Source: Heloderma charlesbogerti
Taxonomy: Eukaryota; Chordata; Lepidosauria; Squamata; Helodermatidae
Direction of reading: 5' to 3'
DNA: 64,000 nt
NCBI GenBank assembly: GCA_026122225.1
Contig: JANEZZ010001959.1
Span: 753,501 to 817,500 of the forward strand
Shown here: positions 45,134 through 57,499 of the stretch, piece after piece
Layout: every line of letters starts with the position of its first letter
Numbering within the stretch: the stretch's first letter is position 1
Position numbers and translations under genes: made by a program
The notes under the pieces: generated by a model
Told to the model about the DNA's origin: nothing
Databases searched by the model: none
What the model saw: only the letters and a program-made list of their open reading frames with translations

Positions 45134-45359
45134 GCGCTTCTCTTCCCGCCGGTGCTTGCCGTGGCTCCAGGGTCGCCGGCGCTTGCGGTGGGGGTGCATG
45201 CGCTCAGGCGCAGCTTCTTCCCGCTGGCACTTGCTGCGCCTTTGGGGGCGGCAGCTCTCGTGGGGGCGGCGCACGCGCTCAGGTGTGACTCCTGTTGCTG
45301 CCGGGGCTTGCTGTGCCCCTGAGGGCGCTGGTGCTTGTGGTGGCGGCGGCGGCGCATGC
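45134..45359 (-). repeat. GC-rich minisatellite, three units of about 75 bp
   Basis: Units at about 45134-45207, 45208-45282 and 45283-45359 share the order tt(c)cccgc(c/t)gg, then gcttgc(c/t)g(t/c)g, then ggtgggggtgcatgcgctca or a variant. In the minus-strand frame 45357-45028 each unit encodes about 25 residues (SACAAPTRAAAPKGAASASG against SACTPTASAGDPGATASTGG). The tract is CpG-rich, unlike its surroundings. No gene is recognised; it may be structural or part of an unrecognised element. Confidence 0.7.
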
Positions 45360-45695
45360 AACAAATATTGCTTTTTTAAAAAAACTTCTTTCTTTAGAAA
45401 TATATATTGGTATCCTGAGACTTGAGTATTGCTCCTTCCTCTGACCTGTGAAAGACATGCCTGACCTTGTAAAAAGGCTACTGAATATTTAGAATACATT
45501 AGCATATATATATTAATTGAACAACAAGCTGCCTGAAAGGAGGTACGTAATCCAAAGCATCTTTACATTCCTACACCTGCAGATTTACATAAAAGTAAAT
45601 GCACTTAATGGTTGCAATATCTCTGTGACCGTAGGATGTAAACAAATATTGGTGAGATGTAGAATTAATATGAAATTGCACAGACAGACTCAAAA
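45360..45695. other. AT-rich sequence, nothing recognised
   Basis: Sharp drop in GC after the minisatellite; no repeat family or exon. Confidence 0.4.
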
Positions 45696-45996
45696 CAGGG
45701 CTGGCTCTAGGTTCAAGGGGGCCATTGGTAAAAGTGCCCTCTAGTGGCCATCTCCTGGGTGTGTGTGTCTTCAGCAGCTATTCCTGGTCTCAGCAGGAGC
45801 AGCGACAGTGGTAGCTGCAATGCTCTAATTGGCTGGCATTTTAATTTCCTACAGTACCCCTGGCACAGAGTCTCTCTGGGGCATTGTGGGAAATTGAAAT
45901 GGTCATTGCCTAGCACTGAACAATGTGTCATCTTTAAAAGGCCCCCAGGAAAGGGGTCATTGGTGGGTCCTGCCAGGGTGCTGTGTGCTGGTACTG
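45696..45996. mobile_element. Probable hAT-type MITE with internal palindrome
   Basis: Left end cagggctggctctaggttc and right end gtgctggtactg resemble those of the MITE at 5690-5997. Inside, cattttaatttcctacagta (about 45838) pairs with attgtgggaaattgaaatgg (about 45883) around a centre near 45870. The 8-bp flanks do not match, so the ends are tentative. Confidence 0.5.
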
Positions 45997-47426
45997 TGCT
46001 TGCTATGAAAACTACATAGTCTTCCTGAATAAATAAAGATAATTCACACTAAATGTTTTTCACATGTATCTCATGTTTCATGGTGACCATACTGAGTCAC
46101 TAGCAGGGCCATGAAACAGGGTGAGACACCCACATGAGGTGGCGGAGTTGGAAGAGTGGTAAATTGTGCTGTTCTCCCAGCCCAGCCCCAGCCCAGAGAT
46201 CCCACTGCCACCTCCAGTGGGTGCTCTAGAGAGCCCTGCCAGCCACTCCCCCACCATGGCATTTGCCACTGTGAGAAAGCAGCTGGTGTGGCTGTTCAGA
46301 GCAACCATGGCCAGGGCTCCAGGCCTCTCAAGAGATCTCAGCATATGGCCAACATCTTGCAAGATCTTGGCCAGATCCTGTGACATCTCACAATGTGCTG
46401 AGGTCTTGAAAGAGTCCCGGAGCTACCAAGATCTCACAAGAGCCCCCATGTGGCAGTAAATGTAAGGTGGTGGGCTCTTCAGGGTGGGGTGGGGCTGGGC
46501 TGGAGACAGCAGCAGGCAAGGAGTGTTGCATGAAAGTGGAGGTGGTGTGAGCTCTGCTTCTGCTTCAGGTGGCAAGAGAGCTCACGCCGGCTCTTGTCAC
46601 TAGTGTAGGTATGCACAATCCGTCACCTGCTAAGACAAGTGGAGCCCATCCACAATGTACTGAGGCTGGGCAACTCACTTGTAGTCTGGCTGGGCAACAC
46701 TTGAAGGCCTAGTCAGCATTAATGGGAGGTATCCCCTTGTGGGTTGTTGCATTTGGCTGGGTGGGTCACAAGCTGTGCAGGCCTGCAGTGAATGCTAGGG
46801 GTTTAATGTGGAATTACCACACTTTGTACAACTAACTTTTTACAGGGCATCCACATGACACCATCATCCAATCATTCTCATCCTGCATCTTTCTACAGTT
46901 TTTCAAAGTCTACCCCCCCCCCATAAAAATTGAAGACGAGCATGATCTCTGCAGGTGTAGATGGGGCCTTTAACAACACTCTTCTCCTCTGTATAACTTT
47001 ATCATTAGGATACATAGACTTGCTGCATGATGTGATTTTCACGAACTCCCAATAAATGCAAATGCCTTCCTAACTACTAATTTGCCACCCCAGCCAGACA
47101 ACTTTCAAAGGTACCTTTACATTGTCCAGTCTAAAGTCTTGGCAAGAAACATGGCCCAATCCTGAAACATCCTGACCCCAAATGCAATTTTGAACTCCTC
47201 CTCCCAATGCCGCAAACAGTGGCAGGGAAAAGGTTCCCACTGATGCCACTGGGAACTTTTTCCTATCACTATCTGTAGCAAGGGGCATGCATTTTTCCCT
47301 GCAGGATCGTGGTGTGGGAGAGTAGGGTTATACCTCCCCTCCATATGTACTGTGGTCTTGATTGAGCCTTCCTGCAGGTGGTTTTAATGTTTAAAGATAA
47401 CCATGTTGCAATAAATAACATATTTA
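45997..47426. other. Non-genic sequence, nothing recognised
   Basis: No exon or repeat family identified; open frames at 46078-46459 lie on both strands and lack domains. Confidence 0.4.
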
Positions 47427-47866
47427 GGGAGCAATCCTATGGCCCATAGAAATCATCTGAGGGGATTTCCCCATCTGAGCTTGGAGACACCACTCTGACC
47501 TCAGAATGGGGAGTTGGAGATCTGGCCCCCATTCTCTTGCAGACAGTGCAGAAAGAACTGCACCAGCTGGCCTTTGAGGACAGAAACTCGACCTTGGAGA
47601 GGGGCAAAAGGGAGCTTTTTGGTACGTGTTGGGGGAGGAGACTGGGGAGGCCAGGATACAAGCCATCCTGAGGCCTCCCCAGCCTCTCCCCCCCGAAGTG
47701 CCCCAACTAGACAGGCAAAAAAGCCCATCTAGCAAAAAATGCAGGGTGGGAGGATGCAGAGATGAAGATCACCTCCACTGCTCCTCCCATCCTGCATTGG
47801 ATGATCAGAAGCCTCTGAGTTCGGGGGCTTCCATTAACTGAGGATGCAATCAATAGGATTGTGCCC
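47427..47866. mobile_element. 440-bp MITE with TTA duplication (PIF/Harbinger-like)
   Basis: Termini gggagcaatcctatgg and caataggattgtgccc are inverted repeats flanked by TTA on both sides (47424-47426 and 47867-47869). An internal hairpin lies near 47646-47680 (ggaggcc...ggcctcc). The termini resemble those of the 119-bp MITE at 29.04 kb. The overlapping frames (47424-47841) are not genes. Confidence 0.75.
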
Positions 47867-49869
47867 TTAATATTACATGTAGTTAGGCCCTCTGAGTATA
47901 CCCAATGGGTTTATAGCTTGGACTACTGAGACCGTATATTTCAGCTTTAGAGTAGAATGAATCATCCCTTTGTGTTGGCCTCATGGTAGACATCACATAA
48001 GACTGGAGGCTCAGAAAGTTGGCTGATTTATTCTATATCACATTTCCATCATTATCAATGCCAAATGAAAAAAAGCTCAGTTACGAAAACAATTAACATA
48101 AACATCCTTAATAACATAAAAAATAACAGTAGCAGCTAAAAATGAGCAGTTGCTATTCACAGACTAAAAACCAAACGAATGTAAAGGTGTGGTTGAAAAG
48201 TACTGCTTTAATGTGACATCCAAAAATGTAAAGCCAAGGGGTGCTACCACTGAGAAGGCTCTAAATCTACACTGTGGAGTTATGCCACCCTTCAAACCTA
48301 TGATCCAGCACTTTGTACCTTTACCACATCACTCAGCCAGTAATCTTAATATGCACGCAAGGACCTCCAGGAGGGCTCTATCTTTGTTATATTTTTAGCA
48401 GTGCTGTGTTGAAAATTTCTTCTACATTTTTTCAGCTATTCTCATTGCTAAAACAGACATTGCTTTCAAAAATAATGGCGAAGAAGATTTCAGAGAAATT
48501 CTCATGGCTTTGGTTTGGGATCCTTGTGCTTACCTTACTTATGAAGTGGCCGAGGAGTGTGTGAGAGTGTCCTATCTTTCACTGTACAATTGTCTGTGTG
48601 GTAGCCTGCAGCCTCCTTGGCATCCCACACTTCTTTTAAAGCCCCAGGGAATGGGGGAAGACATCATGAGGTAATTTCTCCCCTAGGGCTTTTTCAGATC
48701 AGGATGCACAGGCAGCCTGGGAGGCTGCAGAGGAATGGAGAGATGTGTAATAGAAAGAACACACACACACACACACACACAGCAGCCTTGGCCACTTCAC
48801 AATGATTAGATAATCTCAAAAACATCACAAAAATAAATTATAAAACACCCTGAGAATGAGGCAGAACAATGGAAACGTCTTTCATGGGGGAAGAAAACTT
48901 TCAGGAAATTGAAGGTCAGCTTTAGGCACAGCACTAGCTCCCCCTCTTTCCTGAAGCTAGACACAACACTGCCCCCCCCACACACACACCTGCATTATGG
49001 CGGATGCAAAATGGGGGCCAGCCTGCCAACACAACTGATGCTGTTACCACTTGCAGTGGCAGCACAAAAACCCCAAACACCCTTCCAAAAAAAGAGAAGG
49101 AAGCTGTGCTACAACCCCTGCCAATGGTGAGCCCTACCTGTCAGAAACTGCTGAGAATTTCTCCTCTCCTTGGAGAAATTTGGTGAACTGAAAATATGCC
49201 CCATTTCTCTGCCCACAAATAGGGTGGAGAGGTTTTTTTAAAAATATATTTTTATTTATTTTATCTTTATAAATGAAATAAACAATACCAAAATTACCAA
49301 CAGCCTGATCAATACTACCATTTCCCAACAATACAATATTCTGATGAGGACACCACAATGACAAAGAGAGAAGGGGGAAAAAAAAGAAAGGGGAGGAGAA
49401 AAGGAAGTGAAGAAAAAAGAAGATTTTTTCCCCTTCCCTCCCCCTCTCCCTCCCCTTTAAAGAATTAAGTTTAAACTCCAATAGGAGAGTTTTGAGAAGC
49501 CATTTGCGCACAGCTCTAATTTTTACATCTCTTTGTCTACAGAGGTTCAAACTGGCTGTGAAATAGACGCTGAAGTAATGTAGAAGCTCTTGATACGTAT
49601 GACCTGGGGCACTCGCTGAAATTCATATATCATAGGTGACAGATAATGCAGTTTTTTAACATTTGTCTTGGGGACCGTGAATTAACTAGTAATGTCCATA
49701 TGTAGATTACAGTTTGATGAGCTACCTGCCCTTGGGCTATTGCTCCAGGGACCAAATTGATATTGTCTGAAGCTTAAGGCACCTGTCATTGTAGCTGAAG
49801 TTAAAAAGTATAGTTTAAAATGTGTGTGGTATCACTCCCTGCTGCTAAAATTTGATACTATACCACTCT
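47867..49869. other. Non-genic sequence with (AC)n and purine-rich tract
   Basis: An AC microsatellite lies at 48759-48781. A-rich and GA-rich sequence at 49230-49460 could be a degraded antisense LINE tail but has no diagnostic motif. Confidence 0.4.
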
Positions 49870-51924
49870 TATCATATCCCTTATGCATATACAGTGGAGG
49901 TAAGGAATAGATTTAAGGGATTAGACCTGATAGACAGAGTGCCTGAGGAACTAAGGACGGAGGCCCGTAACATTGTTCAGGAGGCAGCAACGAAATCCAT
50001 CCCAAAGAAAAAGAAGTGCAAGAAAGCCAAGTGGCTGTCTGATGAGGCTTTACAAGTAGCTGAGGAAAGAAGGGAAGTGAAAACCAAGGGAGAAAGGGGA
50101 AGATATATCCAACAATGCAGAGTTCCAGAGAATTGCAAGGAGAGACAAGAAGGCCTTCTTAAATGAACAATGCAAAGAAATCGAGGAAAACAACAGAATG
50201 GGAAAGACTAGAGATCTCTTCAAGAAAATCGGAGATCTCAAGGGAACGTTTTGTGCAAAGACGGGCATGATAAAGGACAAAGAAGGCAGGGACCTAACAG
50301 AAGCAGATGAGATTAAGAAGACGTGGCAAGAATACACAGAAGAACTATACAGGAAAGATCTTAATGTCCCTGATAGCCAGGAGAGTATGGTCACTGAACT
50401 TGAGCCCGACATCCTCGAGAGTGAAGTCAAGTGGGCCTTAGGAAGCATGACTAACAACAAAGCTAGCGGAGATGACAGTATTCCAGCTGAGCTATTTAAA
50501 ATCCTAAAAGATGATGCTTTTTAAGTGCTGCATGCAATATGCCAACAAATTTGGAACACTCAACAATGGCCGCAAGACTGGAAAAGGTCAGTTTACATTC
50601 CAATTCCAAAGAAGGGCAACGCCAAAGAGTGTTCAAACTACCGCACAATTGCGCTCATTTCACATGCCAGCAAGGTGATGCTCAAAATCCTACAAGCTAG
50701 GCTTCAGCAGTATGCGAACCGAGAACTACCGGAAGTACAAGTGGGGTTTCGAAGAGGCAGAGGAACTAGAGATCAAATCGCCAACTTTCGCTGGATCATG
50801 GAGAAAGCAAGAGAATTCCAGAAAAACGTCTATTTCTGCTTCATTGACTACGCTAAAGCCTTTGATTGTGTGGATCACAACAAACTGTGGCAAATTCTTA
50901 AAGTGATGGGAATACCAGACCACCTTACCTGTCTCCTGAGAAACCTGTACGAGGGTCAAGAAGCAACAGTAAGAACCAGACATGGAACAACCAATTGGTT
51001 CAAAATTGGGAAAGGAGTACGACAAGGCTGCATATTGTCACCCTGCTTATTTAACTTATATGCAGAGTACATCATGAGAAACGCCGGGTTGGATGAATCA
51101 CAGGTCAGAATTAAGATTGCTGGGAGAATTATCAACAACCTCCGATATGCAGACGATACCACCCTAATGGCAGAAAGCGAATAGGATCTCAAGAGCCTCT
51201 TGTTGAGGGTGAAAGTGGAGAGTGCAAAAGCTGGTTTGAAACTCAACATTAAAAAAACTAAGATCATGGCATCTGGCCCCATCACTTCCTGGCATATAGA
51301 AGCGGAAGAAATGGAAGCAGTGACAGATTTTAATTTCCTGGGCTCCAAGATCACCGCAGATGGTAACTGTAGCCATGAAATTAAAAGACGCTTGCTCCTT
51401 GGGAGGAAAGCTATGGCAAACCTAGACAGCATAGTAAGAAGCAGAGACATCGCCTTGCCGACAAAGGTCTGTCTAATCAAAGCTATGGTTTTCCCAGTAG
51501 TAATGTATGGCTGTGAGAGCTGGACTATAAGGAAGGCTGAGCGCTGAACAATTGACGCTTTCAAACTGTGGTGCTGGAGAAGACTTTACGAGTCCCCTGG
51601 ACTGCAAGGAGGTCAAATCAGTCAATCCTAAAGGAAATCAACCCTGAGTGCTCATTGGAAGGACAGATACTGAAGCTGAAGCTCCAATATTTTGGCCACC
51701 TAATGCGAAGAGAAAACTCTCTGGAAAAGACCCTGATGCTGGGAAAGACTGAAGGCAAAAGGAGAAGGGGACGGCAGAGGGTGAGATGGCTAGATAGTAT
51801 CACGGATGCAATGAATATGAACTTGAGCACACTCAGGGAGAGAGCGCAGGACAGGAAGGCCTGGCGTGCTGTGGTCCATGGGGTCACGAAGAGTCGGACA
51901 CAACTGAACGACTGAACAACAACA
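49870..51924 (+). pseudogene. BovB (RTE) LINE, 5'-truncated, reverse-transcriptase ORF decayed
   Basis: Plus-strand copy of about 2.05 kb lacking the endonuclease. Frames: 49852-50166 (linker, from IPYAYTVEVRNRFKGLDLID), 50198-50524, 50525-51184 (RT fingers and palm with RGRGTRDQIANFRWIMEKA, FIDYAKAFDCVDHNKL, GVRQGCILSPCLFNLYAE and intact YADD in RYADDTTLMAESE), 51200-51547 (KTKIMASGPITSWHIE, then VVMYGCESWTIRKAER) and 51568-51915 (tail, FGHLMRRENSLEKTLML). Frames are separated by stops and small indels. It ends with the BovB signature caactgaacgactgaacaac. It starts at nearly the same internal point as the copy at 21.8-23.9 kb. No target duplication was found. Confidence 0.95.
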
Positions 51925-52190
51925 AATGTAACTTAGTTGGCAGTGCTTCTTCTTAGAGGATATGAAAAAAAAGCGCAGGGATTTCTAATGTCTAATTTGT
52001 CATGGAATAAAAATATTCTGTTGTGATAGTTATTGATCTAGAAATTTCTCTCTAAATGGAAAACTTCTATCATGCCTCACAATCTTTAGCTACTGGTATT
52101 GATACATTTAACTCTTAGCACAGATGTTACCAAGTAGTTTATCTTTGTAGCCCCTATGTAATCATGATCAGCTTCTCTGGATCAGAAAAA
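51925..52190. other. Short non-genic spacer
   Basis: Nothing recognised. Confidence 0.35.
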
Positions 52191-52535
52191 TGATCAGATT
52201 ATTTATTTATTTATTTAGACTATGCAGGCACCACTTTATCTTCAACTAACTCAAATTAGCTTATAACAAATAATTAAAGCAATAAACATCGAACAGCAGC
52301 AAAAGAGAATAATAAAATTAACAGAATAACTCCAGCAGAATAAAAAGAGGGGCAGACAATAAAAAGGGAGATAAGGCCTATTGTAGTAACAGAAAAGTAG
52401 CAAATATGAATATCAACTGATTCCAAATGGCAGTTTTTGCCTGATGCCCAAAGGCTCCAGGTGAGCCCTTGGAAGGGCATTCTCTAAGGTTGGTGCCATT
52501 ACAGAGAAGGCCCTGCTTGTAAGAATTCAACTCTG
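52191..52535 (-). mobile_element. L2-type LINE 3' region, degraded
   Basis: Starts with an ATTT-repeat (tail) and continues with antisense blocks gcccttggaagggcattctc and attacagagaaggccctgct, comparable to the 3' blocks of the L2 copies at 6.7 and 29.7 kb. No coding sequence. Confidence 0.5.
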
Positions 52536-52855
52536 CATTCAACCCGGCTGTTGCTTACTGTTATTTATTGACTGTTAGTTTTGCTTCATGGTGTTTTTGT
52601 TTTTGCTTCCATTTTCAGCTTGTTGTAAATGTGTTTTAATGCTGATTATTTTTATGCCTTTGATATTTTGCAAGCTGCTTTGAATGATTCCTTTTTGGAG
52701 GAGTAAACTGTAGTATATATTGCTTAAATAAATAAGTTGCTGGGCGCCTATGGAGCTGGACCTCAGATGTTGATGAATGATGTGCATAGGAAAGCAGACA
52801 CAGGAAGAGGAGGTCCTTGAGATGCCTAGGTCCCCAGCTGTTTAAGACTTTAGAA

Positions 52856-52993
52856 CACTAATGGGGAACCTGTGGCCCTAAAGAGGTTGTCAGACTCCAA
52901 CTCCAATCAGCCCCAGCCAATATAGCCAATGACTAGGAATAATGGGAGTTGGAGTGCAGCAGCATCTGGAAGACCACAGGTTACCTGCCCCTG
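52856..52993. mobile_element. 138-bp hAT-type MITE
   Basis: Termini aatggggaacctgtggccct and aagaccacaggttacctgcc with a cccctg end form inverted repeats. Interior carries ccaactccaatcagccccag and ataatgggagttggagt. The flanks ctttagaa and ctttaagg look like a decayed 8-bp duplication (5/8, differences are transitions). Confidence 0.75.
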
Positions 52994-54565
52994 CTTTAAG
53001 GTAAGAACCACCCCTTAAACTGATCCTGGAAATGAACAGGTTGAAAAGTCCAGAACTAATATGATCCAATACTGTCCCTGCCAGCAGTCTGGAGATGGCA
53101 TTACCAATCAAATTTGCTGGGTTTCTGGACTTCTTCAAAGACACAGTTTCCCCGACCTTTTAGTAGGGTGGCAAGTTAGAGGAAAAGACTCTGGAAAAGA
53201 CACTTTGGCATGTGGCACTGTTTCTATTCCTGTCCCTAAATTTTGGATGATTGTAATCAAGACAGCTAGGTTATGGTGTACATGCGTGCGTGCATGAATG
53301 TGTGTTTGAATGCCTGGAGGATCTTGTCTTGGGGGTGGGAGTATGAAGAAGCAATCACAGAGTTCATTTGTTGCATGATATGTAACTCAGTTAAAATTAA
53401 GTATCAGACAAAGGTACGGTAATGTCCCTTTGTGGAACGTACAATTTTATATAGTATATGAGATTAATAGAGTAACTGGAGTGATGGACATTGTTCTCTT
53501 TTCCACCTATTTTTTTGTATAAAATGATGTACATATAACCTCAGTTACCAACTCTTGTATATCTTTTGGGGTTCATGGGCAAAGTGATGTGCTCTTCTGC
53601 CATACTGAACTCAATGTAATTTAATCCCATTTATTCCACTGGGATGGGCATATGCTACACTTCTGTAGAAAATGTGCCATGCGCTTGGAAAACATAGACC
53701 AGAACATAACCAGGCTTTTTACGGAAATCTACATTACATGTTTTGTTGTTGTTGTTGTGATTGCTTAGTACCAGCAAATTAGCATCATCTGAGTTGAAAA
53801 TTTAACTGCCGCTCTGCAAATTAAAACCTACGCTTTCCTTCATTTTGGGATGGGAAGTAACATTCTTGAGTGAAGTTTTGTAATTAAAAGTAAAATACGG
53901 GCCTGAGTATGATAGATGACCTGCGGCACCAGCATACAGAAAAACCTGAGCAATTTTTCTTTGGCAAGGGGTAGGCTGTAGATTTATCATCAGGACAGCA
54001 AACATATCCACTTGGGGGGGGGGGGGAGGAAGCAATTAAATATAGACCTTGGTGACAGCGCCTGTCACAAAGAAGTGTATGAATATCCTTACATGAATTT
54101 TAAATTAAAATTCAGGCTTTATCATCCTTTCAAGTAACTTCATGTTCATTTCATAAGCCAAGCAATGAATTTAGTGATTGATACGTTCCACTAAGTTCAA
54201 TATGTGGAGGCATTTGTGGGATGAAGAGACAAAGCAGCCTTACATGATGGTTATTACTAGTGGTGCTCATCACCTAAACAAAAATAAAACAAAATAAAGT
54301 CACAGTATTAAATAATAATTGGATGTCGTCATGCCAGTGAGGCTGTGAATCCACTCTGGGGTTCAGTCAGAACTCTAAAGGAGCTATCCAAGCTGCTGAA
54401 CCCAGTCCCCAAAATAGGTTCAGCACCTTGGATAGGTCCTTTAGAGTTCTGACTGAAATCCAGACCAAATTCACAGCCTCACTGACATTGGAGCCACCAG
54501 CCTCCACTGGATGTCCTACATTTTATAATAGACTGGCTACCTCAGTGGTCTTTGACTCTGTAAGC
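52994..54565. other. Non-genic sequence, nothing recognised
   Basis: A G-run lies at 54014-54026 and a short inverted repeat about 54370-54460 (gagctatccaag... against a ctttagagttctgact pair). Confidence 0.4.
54364..54458. repeat. Short palindrome
   Basis: The sequence cagtcagaactctaaaggag pairs with the downstream cctttagagttctgactgaa around a centre near 54411. Probably a MITE remnant; outer limits not defined. Confidence 0.55.
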
Positions 54566-54701
54566 CAGCCTTCCCCAACTTGGTACCCTCCAGATGTTTT
54601 GGACTATACCTCCCATCAACCCCAGCCACCATGGTCAGTGGCCAGGGAATATGGGAGATGTTGCTCACAACAACTGGAGGGCACCAGGTTGGGGAAAGCT
54701 G
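54566..54701. mobile_element. 136-bp hAT-type MITE
   Basis: Termini cagccttccccaacttggta and ccaggttggggaaagctg are inverted repeats. The interior has cctccagatgttttggacta, cctcccatcaaccccagcca and caactggagggc. Same family as the copies at 4.77 and 56.30 kb. The 8-bp flanks match only 5/8. Confidence 0.78.
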
Positions 54702-56301
54702 GTATATGCTACATTGCTCTAATGCAGCCAGTGGTGCGACTAAGAAATTTTGGACTCTGGGTTTAATAGCCTTATGGGGGAATGCAGGCTTTAGTTGGCC
54801 GGATGTATTATGTCAGTTGTGAATCACACAACCAACATTTCTCCACCCCACTGCCTTTCCAGGCTGTCTAACTGCTTTTACATCCCAAATACCTTAGAGC
54901 AACAACAAAGCAAAACAAAAAACCTGTCTGCCAAGCCTCATTTTAAAAAAGAAATATCCTGAGCATGAGTACTTGCACATTTTAAACTCAACTTAAATCG
55001 TATCGCCATCATGACTACAGGACTAAGATGGGGCTTGCTTCTGCTTCCCTGATTTAAAACATTCACCTGGGACTAATAATCACCATTTTGTTGTAGAAAA
55101 TGATAGCATATTTTAAAAGTAAACATCAAAAAGAGCATCTGTAGCCACACACATGCCTGTCCAGCCACCCCCTGACTACAAAATGGTAAAAAAAAGAAGA
55201 AAGAAAGGATGTGGCAGTGAGATGCATCAGCCCTCATGAGTCCCAGAATTCCTATATTGGTCTGGGTGCAGATACCGGCCACTGACCCCATCACCTGCTG
55301 CTCTCTGGGTAGTTATTTAGGGGACTCCCTAGTTTGCAGGGCCCTTGACCTCGGCCCTGAAATCCAGCCCTGGCTGCACCACTGACTACTTGATTAATAG
55401 CCATCTAATGGCAGAAAGAGGCTGAAAACAGTTCCTTTCCTCCCTACAAAAATTTGGAAGGATTAAGCAAGGCATAAATGGCATAAATATTTGAAAACAT
55501 TGGTTCATTAGGACCTATAATGTGTATAATAATGGCAATGTTCAAGTTTATTAGTGCTTTCACTACCCTAGATGGCTGCAAAATTGTGGCATGTTCTTTC
55601 ATTGTGTTCCTCCTCTCTGCCAAGCTAACAAAAGGATGTTAACATTTCCGCTAGGCATTACACAGTATGTATGTTAATTGTGTAAATGGCTTTATTACAC
55701 TTCTAAATTGCTCAAAGCAAGGCGAGGTATGTGCTCTGTGAATGTGTGACTCAATTCTTGCATTGGCTGGGTTCTTCAGAATGGATAATTCTGCACTGCT
55801 ATTTAGGCAGCCTACTCTTCCTAGAGTTTTTATTTTGTTTGATTATTTTCCGAGAAATCTCAGCTTCACTATCTTGCATCCAGTTCTTTACTGCGGCATA
55901 AAACTGTAATAGCCCCTTACCTCCTATGAGAGGAGAGAGAAAGTTTGTTTTCTTTCTGTTCCCCTGATGGGGGGTGGATGAGCATGGAGAGTGGAATATG
56001 ACGCTACATGTAACTAGCTGGAGAGTATCAACAGAATTTATGAATGGGCAGTTTAAGTTATAAACTGTCTCTAATATACCCTCTAGTCTTATTGGTTGTT
56101 AATTACATATTTTCTATGCTTATGCATTTTGTAAATGCGTTGTTGGTTTTATTGTAATTAAACATAACTACGTATTTCTTGGCCCATTGAATATCTTCTA
56201 TTGGGTTTTTCTTGGCCTATTGGAATATACTATTTGTGTTCAATTGATTTGTCTTATTGTTTATAATTTAATGGTTTGGAAACATTGTTGTGATCTGGTA
56301 T
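54702..56301. other. Non-genic sequence, nothing recognised
   Basis: AT-rich; a minus-strand frame at 55073-55294 has no recognisable domain. Confidence 0.4.
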
Positions 56302-56442
56302 AGCCTCCCCCAGTCTGGTGCCCTCCAGATGTGTTGGATTGCAACACCCATAATTCCCAGGGAACAGCCATGCTGGATGGAAATGATGGGAGTTGTAGTT
56401 GTAGTCTAACACATCTAGAGGACACCAGGTTGGAGAAGGCTG
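56302..56442. mobile_element. About 140-bp hAT-type MITE
   Basis: The left part agcctcccccagtctggtgc, then cctccagatgtgttggattg, pairs with tgatgggagttgtagttgta, then acaccaggttggagaaggct. A short gttgta duplication is present in the right arm. Same family as the 54.57-kb copy. Confidence 0.75.
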
Positions 56443-57499
56443 ATCTCGTAATTATGAACTGACTTGTTATGTCATTGGATCTATTGTTCTTATGCTTAGT
56501 TATTTTTTTGAATTGTTTAAGGGGTTGTTATGATCACATTATGATCATTTATTATTGCCTTATTAATTTGTGTATTGTATTCTCTATATTGAGATATTGT
56601 GGATTCATTTTTGTATTGTCCACCCCCCTTCAGTTTTGATGTAAGTCATTTTGAGCATAATACATCTTGAGCATAAAAAAGGTGGCACATAAATGAAATT
56701 GGTATTGAACATTAGAAGAGGAGATGGAAGACCCTTGGGGAGGGACGGACCATCACTATCGGTTCACTGAGGGTCAAGTTTGGCATTCACTTCATACACA
56801 GCTCTATATCAAGTTACAGGCATGCCCTGGGGGTCGGGGTCAGGGTAGGATCCTTACAGGGAATGTAGCACATGGGGAGGAGAGGCTTAACTCTTCCCTC
56901 CCCTGTGCTATCACAGCCAGAATTCTCACCCGCATGTGCATAGAAAGCTGAGGGAAAACATCCCAGCCGGTGCTATGTATCAAGTGAATGCCTAGTTTAG
57001 CCTTCAGGCAGGTTCAAAATCCCTGTGAGAGGTCACATACATGGGAAACATTCCTTCCTTTCACTCTCTGTGTGTATGCATGCATGTCCATATATCAGTG
57101 ATGGGCAACTTCTGGAGGTATGAGGGTCATTTTCACCCCCTGTCCCACCATGGGCAATGGGAGGCCATGCAGTCTGCAGGGTGCCCCCTCCCCTCCCCCA
57201 GGCAGAAATAATCAGTTTGCACCATTTGGGAGCTCTGTACCTGCCTATCTTTAAAAAAATAAAAAATAAATTGGGGGGACTCGGTGGCAGCAGCAGGGGC
57301 CACACCAGGGGAGTGCACATTGCTCAAAGGCTCATGTTGCCCATCCCTGATTGAGATATAGATATATAGATATACACACACACTGTATATACATGGAAAA
57401 TGAGGTTGGGGACATGCCCTGTGACATACACATTCATATTCTAACCTGACTGCCAACAGAATCTCAATATTTTGTGGTGGTCTGGCAAATTGCTGAGGG
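56443..57499. other. Non-genic sequence with a short hairpin
   Basis: At about 56866-56914, gtagcacatggggagg pairs with ccctcccctgtgctat. Short ATAGATATAGATATA and CA stretches lie at 57354-57385. No exon. Confidence 0.4.

Noticed and set aside
50956..51564. Minus-strand ORF of 202 codons
   Set aside because: Antisense shadow of the plus-strand BovB copy.
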